Of a DNA stretch of 48,085 nt, positions 9,532 to 19,049 are shown one piece after another. The stretch's first letter is position 1, and every line of letters starts with the position of its first letter. The position numbers and the translations under genes were made by a program. The DNA is from Teratosphaeria epicoccoides. Lineage: Eukaryota; Ascomycota; Dothideomycetes; Mycosphaerellales; Teratosphaeriaceae. A model generated the notes under the pieces. The model was not told the origin of the DNA and did not search any database. It worked only from the letters and a program-made list of their open reading frames with translations. The DNA is taken from assembly GCA_021401465.1 (NCBI GenBank), contig JADDMT010000178.1:1-48085 (forward strand), given 5' to 3'.

Positions 9532-11028
9532 TTAGCGACTACTAGTCAGGGGCTTCCTGACCGAACCTAAAGCAGGAGAGTCTTTCTTGTTATAGTCCGC
9601 TAGGGACTGCTTACCTGCACGGGGTCTACTAAACACCCTAAAGCGACTATGAGTAACGGGGGTAGCAACGCCACGAAGAGAGGCCGGCATCTTCTTCTTT
9701 AGTAGGTTGCGAGGGAGCTTGTCTTCGGAGCCTATAGTAGCTAGAGAACTAGTAACACCTTCCCCGCGCCTAGTCGCGACGACTACCTTATCCTTAGCAT
9801 CAGAAGGCGAAGAGACTCGAGCGCGCTTGCGGCTGTCACGCTCGGCCCTCGAGATCATCTTGCGCTTCTTGACACAAGTGTCGACCACATCATCGGACTT
9901 AGTGTCTCCCTTAGGCGCAACCGGTACGGTGACACTATGGCGCGAAGGGATCATGTTAGGACCAAAGGTATCCTGAACGTCGTCATCCTCCTCATCCTCA
10001 AAGATCTAGCCTAGAGGCTTGTGCCTTAGCGTCTTGACGGATGTAGTGCGGGTCGCAAGCGGGGAAGGCTCGGCTTCCTCGTCGCTAACCTCAATTTCGG
10101 CCCTGGCCCTCTTCTTCTTCTTAGACAGTAGCGTCAAGGCGGCGTAGGCGGCGGCGCTACAATGTGTTAGCTGTACGCACGCGACAGGATTCGAGTGAGT
10201 AACTTACGGCTTAGTCCTCGGGACCGGCTTAGAGGCAGGCTGCCTCTCGGTACGGCGCTAGGGCGTGGCCTTAGCGGCGGGAGCGGCGAATTACTTGATA
10301 ACCTTCTTGCGGATCATCCGCGTTTCGAAGTCATCGTCAATAGAGGCAAGGGCCCCGAGTTGCTGACGCTAACAGCTAGTCGGATACTTCTTGACGCTAA
10401 CGTTAGCCTAGCGGAAAAGTCAGCATTTCATACTTAGAGGGTACCCGCACCGTATGCGTACTATGGCGAAGGTCTTGACCCTAACGGTTAGTACCTTCAA
10501 GATCTTCTAGACTAAGTCTGCGATTAGACCTAGACAAACGTTTTCGCCTAGTAGCAGAGAGTCGAAGCGAATACTACTGTAAGAACGGTTAGCAGTTGCG
10601 GTAAAGCACAAGAGGGCGCCGAGCAGGTAGGCGAGTGCCTCGTAGTACTTAGCCTGTAGCCTGTTTATGGTTAGAGTGCCTTTAGTAATCCCCTTGTCGC
10701 GCGCACTCTAGAAGTCATCGATGTTACGGCAGAGCTAGTTGTACTCGCCGTACACCTCTTTAGGGAGGTCTTGGCATTTCTGATGCTTGCTATTACAGTT
10801 GACACAATTGCGGTAGACACTGCCCTCATCAAATCCGCCGACATAGATCTCGGCTACGCTTCAGTTAGTACAAGTCACGCATACCTCGCGGGTAGGGGAC
10901 GCCTTACTAACACGCGGAGGGGAGATGTGTGCAGCTTGGCTACTAAGGTTGTCGAGGCATCGTTAACACGAGCGACAATTGCGGGCAGAGCGAGTAGCGT
11001 CGAACTTAGTCTGCAGCACATAAGCCAT
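9532..11028 (-). pseudogene. Antisense Cys-cluster gene of family A, copy A1
   Basis: The frame runs from ATG at 11028 to TAA at 9532-9534: 499 codons including an 18-codon predicted intron, exactly as long as the A0 copy despite compensating one-base indels near 10420. The N-terminal part carries C-x2-C motifs and, after the intron, NCVNCNSKHQKC. The C-terminal 140 codons are free of stops and contain acidic runs (DEEAEPSP-like) and basic patches (KKRK, RKRAR). The stops elsewhere are TAA/TAG plus one TGA inside the intron. It converges with pol, leaving 140 bp between the two stops. Cys cluster plus NLS-like patches suggest a nuclear regulatory or nucleic-acid-binding role, which is inference. 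It is unrelated by eye to env. Confidence 0.75.
10854..10907 (-). other. Predicted intron in the antisense gene (copy A1)
   Basis: The same 54-bp layout as in A0 is seen: GTAAGG donor, TACTAAC branch point, TAG acceptor. Splicing would keep the frame and remove the TGA. Because the intron is on the strand opposite to the genomic RNA, it would survive retrotransposition. Confidence 0.65.
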
Positions 11029-11183
11029 TATAGCTAAGACAGGTTAATTGATCTTAATTGATTGATTGAAGAAGAAGGAGCTCTAGTACAGACCCGCAGA
11101 CATAGCGAGGCGCAAGCTAAGCGAAGTAGGAGCGGAGGTTGATGTTAGTGTCTTAGAACAGGAAAGTTTAGGAAGCGACGAGG

Positions 11184-11191
11184 TTTTTATA
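11184..11191 (-). promoter_or_regulatory. TATA box of the antisense gene, copy A1
   Basis: TATAAAAA on the minus strand, about 156 bp upstream of the ATG at 11028, conserved with A0 and A3. Confidence 0.55.
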
Positions 11192-11812
11192 CTCTCTGAC
11201 AGCCCCCCTGTTGCCTACCGCAACCGTTAAGCTAGTGACTCGAACCACATGCGCAGAGCACCTGCCTCTAGTTGACTTACAAGGGGACTAAATGATGCAA
11301 TAACGGATAACGCGGCTATCACGCATGTGCGCCGACCGCACTCGTGCTAGCCTACTAGCATGGAAATGTGGCGAGGCCCGCGCTAGGAGCGCGCTCCTGC
11401 CGTTTCGAGCGGCGCGCGCAGAGCGTCCGCGCACTTTCCTACTACCCTAAGGTTCTGCGACACGTTCTTCATGGTCACGACTAAATAGGGACGGCCAAGC
11501 TACTTGGCGAGGCTAGCGCGCATGCTCGCCCTATAATTTTAAGGATTAGCCAAAGTACGTACTCGTAGTTTCCTGATATCTCGATCTGCATGTAAAGCGA
11601 AGGTGTTACGAAGCCGCCTAACATGTAACGGATTAAAACCCGCCCGAGTTAGCAGCCTCCGCCCCGCACTCGCTACGAAGGGGTTAAGATGTACGCATGA
11701 CACATGTTGCGTAGGCTATCTACCTATTTACCCTTACGCGGTGTAAGCGTGCCACATCCTGTACCCTATATGTTCCGCGTGCGTTACTTAGTAAGGCTAG
11801 GGACATCCTCAT
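11192..11812. other. Non-coding 3' internal region of A1
   Basis: No supported gene is present between the antisense promoter and the polypurine tract. The stretch aligns with 2115-2735 and with the inverse of the region right of 23735 in A3. Confidence 0.5.
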
Positions 11813-11826
11813 AGGAGGAGGGGCAG
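11813..11826 (+). other. Polypurine tract of A1
   Basis: AGGAGGAGGGGCAG directly precedes the 3' LTR. Confidence 0.75.
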
Positions 11827-12186
11827 TGATACGGTTGATACTAGGGGACCATCTAAACTGCATAGGTTCTAATGGCCGCCCTTAGCATGCAGTGACCCTG
11901 CTACATATAGTAAGGGGGTCCTTCGTACATACGTTAGCTCGTATGTCGTCTGAGTAGGATCAGTTGTCGACGTAGGACGCCCCTACGTCGCTGACCCTAC
12001 GGTACCCCTACGGGGTTAGGCTCGGACATGCTTTCCCTAATTAAGGAGCGTCGGGGGTTATAAGCACCCTTAGCGCCACCTCTGCGATAAGCAGAAAGCA
12101 GCGCTGTCTTGTACCTACTAAAAGGTCGGATTACTCTGCTACACTGCGAGATATTTTCATATCATATAGCACATACATCTATATCA
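11827..12186 (+). repeat. 3' LTR of A1
   Basis: It runs from TGATACGG to TATATCA, 360 bp, followed by GTTAG. Confidence 0.93.
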
Positions 12187-12191
12187 GTTAG

Positions 12192-13698
12192 TAATGTCGA
12201 AGCTAGGAAGACGACAACTAGGGAAATTCTTAACTTAGACAAGTCTTTGTTTAAGGCATTACGCGAAGCTTTTAGGCTTAGTAATAAGCAACAAGAGGCT
12301 AATAGAGCTCTCCTAGGAATTTAGCAGAAGGGTTCTGCCATTAAGTACCGCGCGGACTTTTAGACCCTCTCTGCTTAAGTCGACTAGAATGATAATGCTT
12401 TAGCCGCTTAGTTCTACTAGAGACTAAAGGAGACGGTTAAAGACGAAATTGCCTAAGGAGATTAGCTAACGACATTCAAGGAAATAAGCGATCTCGCGAT
12501 TAGAATCAATTATCGCATCTAGGAATGACAGCAAGAACGACAACATAGAAATCGCAAGCTAGCACAGGCTAACTATAAGGTCTAACGATTAGCACTAAAA
12601 TGGCGAAGCAATTACTATGGTCTCTAACCTATAGAGTTAGATGCGACTAAGGGGCGCCTGAAGAATGGACCCTAAGGAAAGCTACAGAAGGGCTCTCCTA
12701 CCTAGAATAGTCCGAAGAAGCCATTCGACAAGAGTAACCTCGAGTGCTACAACTGTAGAAAGAAAGGACACTTTGCCTACGAATGTTTTGCTAAGAAGTA
12801 ACGACAGGAACTGCCTAGGATAGAACAGGCTCGCGCGATAACAACGGCACCTAAGTAAAAGGCCGCCGCTACTCGAGAACCGGACTATGCCGTACTTACT
12901 TAGACTACGTGCTATAACGACGATTGTCGAATTCACATAAGTAATAAAGATAGTTCTAGATAGTACCCTAGCTGTAACAAGGCACGGTCTATCTGTGCGC
13001 TAAGGGGTACACCTTCTAGTGCAATAGTCCTGAGGTAATAGGAGCTAGAAGAAGAAGAAGGTTCGGACGACAACTATGAGCTTGTCGAAGCTGTCATTCC
13101 CGATTCCGAGGAAGACGAGAGTATAGAGCGATAGGCTATGCCGCCGCATGACATTAGGCTCCATATTATCCGAATCATACAGAACTAGTAGGCTTAGGCT
13201 TGCCCATAGATTAATAGAGTACAACACGTTAACTAGCTTTAGTATGACAAACTAGCCGACCGTATATGACGATACCTGAGGAGACTACTAGTTGTAGCTT
13301 AACCTTACGCGCATTAGAAGATTGTCCAAGAAATTGTACTGTTTAGGGTAGAGTTTACGCCCTAAGGAGGCTACCTAACCTACGAAGGTATTTAGATTCT
13401 ACAAGCGCTACGACTCCGAGTCTACTACTTGAAAATAGAGAACGCAAGAAACGTGCAGGAACAACGAGGCTAAGAGCGAGTACGACCTCTTAGGCTAGAT
13501 AGCGGTAACGCTCGAAGAAGAGTAAGCCGAGACCGCACGATCCCTGAACTAGTCCGTGAAGACAGTTATTCGGGAAACGACAAGGTCCGCTAGAATTAGA
13601 CCTATAGACAGACTAGACAGGGCTGTAACGATGTGCCGCGGTTAGCGCTAGATACGCGAACAACCTTAGAGTATAGGTGCATATCAACGAGACACTAG
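12192..13698 (+). pseudogene. gag of C1, C-terminal part
   Basis: The frame resumes after the A1 insertion (NVEARKTTTREILNLDKS). It reaches a zinc knuckle at 12745-12786, where all four ligands of C-x2-C-x4-H-x4-C are kept. A long acidic tail follows (EELVEAVIPDSEEDESIER), and the frame stops at TAG 13696-13698. Internal TAA/TAG codons are RIP products, and one TGA stands near 13267. Just before the end lies the heptamer G GGA AAC at 13572-13578, in the phase required for -1 slippage into pol. The knuckle would bind the genomic RNA for packaging. Confidence 0.85.
13572..13578 (+). promoter_or_regulatory. Probable programmed -1 frameshift site between gag and pol (C1)
   Basis: The zero frame reads TCG GGA AAC, so GGGAAAC fits X XXY YYZ exactly. 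After a -1 slip, reading continues in the pol frame with only RIP-type stops up to the protease DSG at 13713. The heptamer is kept in C2 (36521-36527) and C3 (46223-46229). A short hairpin (AGGTC/GACCT) lies about five bases downstream. Confidence 0.65.
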
Positions 13699-16600
13699 CC
13701 TAGGCCTTAATAGATTCAGGATACACTAGAATGTTCATGACGCCTAAGTTTGCTAGGATAGCTAGGATAAAGCTATAGGCAAAGACGAATGCTTTCTCGC
13801 TATAAGCGATTAATAGAAAGCCAGTTACGTCTAACTAAGGAATAGTTGACGAAGAGACCGAGATAATGCCTCTACGGATAGGACGCTACTAAGAGATAAT
13901 CTAGTTTGATATCATGGAGTTACTAGGCTCGGATGTAGTACTAGGGTTACTATAGCTAAGAAACGCTAACCCCTATCTTGACTAGCAGAATGAGAGGATC
14001 TAGTTCCCGGAACTCTCAAGATCGATACCTCTACCTGTAGTACACGACGTACTAGGCAAGATCGAAATATGTGCTATGACTTCAAGCGAGATAGTCGCCG
14101 CTATCAAGGATCTAGAACAGGAAGTGCATGTCCTATAGGTCAAAGCAACGCAATCTGAAGTCAAGGTCGAATTCATAGTTCCTGACGAGTATAAAGAGTT
14201 CGCTACTCTTTTCAAGGAAGAACCCGACTAAGAAGCTCTGCTAGAACACTAAGAGTAGGACTACGGGATACCCTTACTCCCTAGCAAGACACTAACAAAG
14301 CAACTAGTTCGCCTATTGTTAGTAGCGAAACTAGAGATTCTCCGGAAATACCTTGAAGACAACCTCTAGAAAGGCTTTATCCGCGAGTCGTAGTCCCTAG
14401 CAGGATATCTAATCCTGTTTGTTCCTAAGGGGGAAGATGACTAGCGACTCTACGTAGATTATCGTAGATTAAACGACATCACGATAAAGAATAGTTATCC
14501 GCTTCCTTTGCTCTTAGAATTGCAGGACCGCCTGCAAGGAGTAATATGGTTCTCGAAGTTCGACATACCTAGAGCATATAACCGAATTCGAATTAAGGAA
14601 GGCGAAGAATAGAAGACTACGTTCTAAACTAGGTTTAGACACTACGAGTATATAGTCATGCTATTTAGGTTAACAAACGCCCTAGCTATATAGTAGGCAT
14701 TTATTAACAATATGCTACAAGAGTACCTTAACGTCTTCGTAGTTATATACTTAGACGACATCCTTGTCTACTCACGGATGATCGAAGAACATAGGACTTA
14801 TGTGCGTAAGGTGCTTCAGAAACTCTAGGATTACAGGCTAAAGGTTAAGCCTTAGAAGAGCGAGTTTTACAAGCAAGAAGTCTAATTCCTTAGCTACGTA
14901 GTAGTATAGAATAGAATCAAGATAGACACTAAGAAGGTCTAAGTTGTAAAAGAGTAGCCTAGGCCGACTAATGTTAAGGAGGTATAGTCCTTCCTTAGAT
15001 TTGCTAACTTCTACTAAAGATTTATGGCAAACTATTCGAAGATTACGGCACTACTTACGACTCTTACTACGAAGGATACACTATTCGTTTAGGACGATGC
15101 CTAACAGAATGCCTTTAAGGAACTCAAGTAACGATTTACAGATCAGCTAATCTCACTTGTTTTCGACCCTAATAAGCCTATTACAGTCGAAACAGATGCC
15201 TCTGACGTAGTACTCGGGGCATGCTTAAGTTAACTAGGACCGAGTAGACGACTACAGCTAGTCGCCTACTACTCAAGGAAACTGTCTAGACCTGAACTCT
15301 GTTACGATGTCTACGACAAAGAACTTCTAGCCATAGTAGACGCCTATAAGGCCTAGCGAGTCTACTTAGAATGTTCTAAGCACTAAGTCATAGTCTACAC
15401 AGACCATGAGAACTTGCGATACTTCATAACGACGAAAGAGTTAAACTGACAACAAGTTCGGTAGAGTAAGGAACTCTCTAGTTTTAACTACAAGATCCTC
15501 TATTATAAGGAGACTAATAACATACGCGCTAATGCACTTAGCCGCCAGACTGACTACATGAAGGGCGTGAAGCAGGAGAAACACGCTATTCTCTAGGAAA
15601 ATAGCAATAGCACGCTAGGAGTTAACTGACTTGCGGCCATGACTATCACATAGACTAGTAAATTTCAGGACGACCTGAAGAACGCGCTAGTCTATGACCT
15701 AACTGTACTTGCTGTCCGCGACGACATTAATGGACAGGAGGATTAGGAAGACGAAGACAGAATCCTTCTCTTTTAAGGATTAGTATACATGCTAACGTCT
15801 TTACGATTAGAGCTACTACGCCTCTAACATGATGTACCTTAGGTAGGATACCTAGGAGTGTCTAAAATGAAGCAAATTCTCTGACAAGAATACTACTTCC
15901 CTAGGATAGGCAGGGCAATCGAGGACTACGTCCGTTGATGTGTAACTTGCTAACAGAGTAAGTACGACTGTCATAAACCATATAGGCTACTACGACTACT
16001 TAAGGTACCCTAACGGCTATAGGAATCGCTTGCCATAGACTTTATTGTTAAACTACCTTAGTCGAGAGAACCCGCTACTAATGAGTTCTTTAATAGGATC
16101 ATGGTAGTAGTCTACTAATTCACTAAGTTTAGGAAGTTTATCCCTTACTACAAAGACTTTAAGACTAAAGATATTACACATGTCTTCATTAAATAGGTAG
16201 TAGCACTACATAGCATGCTACAGGACCTAGTAACGGATCGAGGATCCGTGTTTACCTCTAACTTCTAGAGAGCCCTAATGAGACAATTCTAGGTCAAACA
16301 TCGACTAAGTACTTCCTTCTACCCTTAAACAGATAGACAGACAGAACGTCTAAACTAGACGTTAGAATAGTACCTTCGATCCGATATGAATAGGGACTAG
16401 AACAAGTAGGTAGAGTTGTTGCTAATAGCGTAGCTTGCGTATAATAGTACGCTAGAAGACATTCCGTACGTCTTAGCTAGTACTCTAAACCTAGTAGCAC
16501 TTAGCTAAGGAGAACACCTACGCCGACTACAAGCAGAAGCACGACTCGACCTACAGTTCTATTAGCAGAACATGGCATAGTACGCGAATCATAAGAGAAT

Positions 16601-17045
16601 TAAGGGACTAATTCTAAAGGAGGGGGACAAGGTGTATCTCCTCTGCCGTCACATTAAATCAGACAAGCTAAGTAAAAAACTAGACGCTGTAAAACTAGGA
16701 CCATTCAGGATTAAGGCCAAGAAAGGACTAGTTAATTTTAAGTTACAGCTACCTAAGCAGATGAGAATACACCCCGTGTTCTATGTCTCTCTGCTAGAAC
16801 AAGCAGCGCTAGACACTATACTACAAACGGAACCCTTACTACTTGACCCCGAAGTAGAAGAACCTAAGTACACTGTTAAGAAGGTCGTCGACACTTGCTA
16901 GCAGGACGGACAGCGAGAGTACTTAGTAAAATGGGAAGGATATAGGAGTACCGAGAGCACCTAGGAACCCCTAGAACATCTGCGAAACTGTTAGTAAAAG
17001 ATACGAAGTTTCGAGAGAAGAACGAACCTAGGGAGAAGATCATAA
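13578..17045 (+). pseudogene. pro-pol of C1: protease, RT, RNase H, integrase, chromodomain
   Basis: This frame is -1 relative to gag. Domains in order are protease (ALIDSG, DSG at 13713-13721), reverse transcriptase (VIYLDDILVYS, YLDD at 14748-14759), RNase H (ETDASDVVLGACL, about 15190), integrase zinc finger (CVTC near 15945) and core (IDFIVKLP; LVTDRGSVFTSNF). After the integrase tail (HPVFYVSLLEQ), a chromodomain (YTVKKVVDTC, then YLVKWEGY) spans about 16869-16993. The frame stops at TAA 17043-17045. A stop-free run is seen at 16632-16901. Other stops are TAA/TAG at Gln or Trp sites. It is distinct in sequence from family A and is the second chromovirus lineage here. Confidence 0.9.
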
Positions 17046-17108
17046 GCTATGACTAGACTCCTGCGGGACGCTGTCAATCAGCTCGGCTATCACGCTATCT
17101 AGGAAACC

Positions 17109-17549
17109 CTAATACGAGACATCGGCGAAACCTTCTATTACGCTCTATGTAGTAGGACTAAGAGCGAGACCCGCTAAGGGATCTAGGTTAAGAAGAAACC
17201 TAGCCTGCGGAAGAGCCTGCTCTTTAGCCTCATCCTCCCTGATCTCACGCTCCTTAAGAGCGCGACTATCCTCGACCTTATAGTCGACTGCGTCTAACTA
17301 TTTCCGAAGACGTATCTCCTTTGCATGCGCCTCTATCATCTTCTGCGAGGCCTCGGCTAGGACCGCCTTTACACGATCGAGATTAGTAATCAGTCTTTTC
17401 CGCTAATTACCTAACTTCTTCTATTTAGCCTCTGTCACCTTCGCGTCATAACTTCGATAGTTACTAAAGTAACACTACGAACATTTCCCTAAGGAAATGT
17501 GTACTTAACAAACAAGCTTTAACTCTTAACACCGAGTACAGGACTTCAT
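17109..17549 (-). pseudogene. Antisense Zn2Cys6-like ORF of family C, copy C1
   Basis: The frame has 146 codons plus stop, from ATG 17549 to TAG 17109-17111, and converges on pol with a 63-bp gap. Cysteines at residues 4, 7, 14, 23 and 26 and a Tyr (TAT, one TpG-to-TpA step from TGT) at 34 give C-x2-C-x6-C-x8-C-x2-C-x7-(C). That falls within the fungal Zn(II)2Cys6 consensus. The remainder is highly charged and likely a coiled coil (ALKEREIREDEAKEQAL), as in Zn2Cys6 proteins that dimerise. Stops are TAA/TAG only. The copy in C4 has the same 441-bp length. Role is not known; a small DNA-binding dimer encoded by the element is the natural guess. Confidence 0.7.
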
Positions 17550-17724
17550 GCTATCCTAGCCCTAACGATAGATTCGATTCGCGTGGTGTTTACGTTTCTG
17601 CGTTAAAGGGGCGTTAGTGTCTAGGATGACACAAGGCAGTAATGTAGAAAGAGAAGACATTACTACACAAAGGAAATGACAAGAGAAACCCCGCACTAAT
17701 AAGGTAGCTTAGGGACAAGCTAGG

Positions 17725-17739
17725 CTAAGAGGGGAATAG
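17725..17739 (+). other. Polypurine tract of C1
   Basis: CTAAGAGGGGAATAG lies immediately before the TGTCATGAG start of the 3' LTR. The inverse is seen next to the C4 and C5 LTRs. Confidence 0.65.
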
Positions 17740-18207
17740 TGTCATGAGTGTCAGGAGTACTATAAGTCACAGGATTATGAGTCTCCTAAGTACTATGAGT
17801 CACGAACACTATAGCCTAAGTCATAGCATAGTCATAGGAGAAAGGATCTGTCACGTGAGGACAGATCCCTAGATCTATAGGGTGAGTCTACAGATCTATA
17901 GGCCTATAGGGGAGAAGGGATCTGTTATAGGAGGACAGACCCTAGGATCTATAGGGTTAGTCTATAGATCTATAGACATAGATCTGTTAGGTCTGTTAAC
18001 AGATCTAACAGAGCTGCCCTGTCTCTCTAGTATATAGGGATAGCTTTAGGACAGGCAGTTAAGAGCTTTGTGCTTAATCTTAATTTAATCCTCTCTTACT
18101 TAGAGGAGAGTTAATTACAAGGTTAATTGCCATTGTCGATATTCTTTACATCTCTGCGAGTCTAACACCTGATCCCCTTCCTGCTATTAGTACCTACCCT
18201 TATGACA
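17740..18207 (+). repeat. 3' LTR of C1 (468 bp)
   Basis: It starts TGTCATGAG and ends CTTATGACA. A clean hairpin is visible at 17844-17868, GGATCTGTC and GACAGATCC around the 7-base loop ACGTGAG. Confidence 0.92.
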
Positions 18208-18212
18208 GGTAG

Positions 18213-18614
18213 ATAGGACTCTGCTAGCCTGTTCTAAAGTAAAGAACTAAGCGCTCTCTAGACCTTAACTAAAGAAAACGACAGACTACATAACACTACA
18301 CTACGCGTAACATAGGCTAGAGCCCGAATAACACTAAGTAAAGTCAAGCTAAAGGTACAAGTAGGAGACTACATAGTAGACAAGAGAGGTAACCTTAGAC
18401 ACAAGGGCAGGCTATAGGTCCCTAGAACTCCTACTACGGAACCTAGGCTTAACACTCCTACGTCTAGACTCGAGGAGAACCACGTTCTCTAAACGAAGAT
18501 TATATAGTCTGTCTATGACGCTATAGTATATAGGCATCTAGGCCAGGATACTATGACGTCTATCCTAGGCCGTAACCTTTACTAGCTATAGCTGTCTAAA
18601 GAGGTCTAGCAGTT
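18213..18614 (+). pseudogene. D: gypsy-type integrase zinc-finger fragment
   Basis: Reading through RIP stops, the segment carries a stretch of the type GNLRHKGRLWVP, then YDAIVY-HLGQDTMTSILGRNFYW, the H2C2 integrase signature of Ty3/gypsy elements. Few residues match families A or C closely, so it belongs to a third gypsy lineage. It is bounded on the left by the GGTAG flank of C1 and on the right by A2, which starts at 18615. Continuation of D is not seen in the window. Confidence 0.6.
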
Positions 18615-19001
18615 TGATACGGTTAATACTAGGGGGCTATTAGAGCCGCATAGGTTCCGATGCCCGCCCTTAGCATGTAGTAACCCTGCTACACATAGCA
18701 AGGGGGTCCTTCGTACATACGTTAGCTTATATGTCGTCTAAGTAGGATTAATGCCTAACATGGGATGCCCTACGCTACTAACCTTATAATACCCTACAGG
18801 GGCTTCCTAACTCTACGGTACCCCTACGGGGTTAGGCTTAGACATGCTTTCCTAATTAAGGGGCGTCGGGGGTTTTAAGCACCTCTAGCGCTACCTCTGT
18901 AATAAGCAGAAAGCAGTACTATCTTGTACCTATTAAAAGGTCGGATTACTCTGTCACATTACGAGACATTTTTATATCATATAGCATATACATCTATATT
19001 A
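18615..19001 (+). repeat. 5' LTR of A2 (long variant, 387 bp)
   Basis: It matches the 360-bp LTR except for about 27 extra bases near 18780-18810, where a CCCTACAGGGG-like segment is partly duplicated. The same long form is seen in the A3 LTR. Confidence 0.85.
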
Positions 19002-19049
19002 GTTCTACTCTCTCCCCCCTACTTTACAGTCTAGTAGAGAATACTACGA

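Larger units (their letters stand above)
4018..12186 (+). mobile_element. Family A chromovirus A1, complete (8169 bp)
   Basis: Two 360-bp LTRs flank a primer-binding site, a single gag-pol frame of 1654 codons, a convergent antisense gene of 499 codons and a polypurine tract. By eye the two LTRs differ at about 19 of 360 positions, all but one being transitions. These LTR differences therefore reflect RIP more than age. The element lies inside the gag of C1 with a perfect 5-bp duplication. Confidence 0.95.
3111..18207 (+). mobile_element. Family C chromovirus C1, complete but split by A1
   Basis: LTRs of 468 bp stand at 3111-3578 and 17740-18207, with inverted ends TGTCATRAG/CTTATGACA. Between them are gag, pro-pol in another frame, a chromodomain, an antisense ORF and a polypurine tract (about 17725-17739). 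Copy A1 plus one GTTAG duplication (8174 bp) interrupts gag at 4018-12191. Without it C1 is about 6.92 kb. The 3' flank reads GGTAG. The single base at 3110 that precedes the 5' LTR is G, which fits the last base of a GGTAG duplication, the rest being displaced by A0. Confidence 0.92.

Noticed and set aside
12109..12191. Apparent start of the frame 12109-12324 inside the A1 LTR
   Set aside because: The first 27 codons are LTR sequence. The real gag frame comes from 3632-4017 and resumes at 12192.
12682..14215. Minus-strand open frames in C1 gag/pol (and 45696-45878, 46542-46757 in C3)
   Set aside because: They are shadows of the sense Gag and Pol frames and have no domain support.
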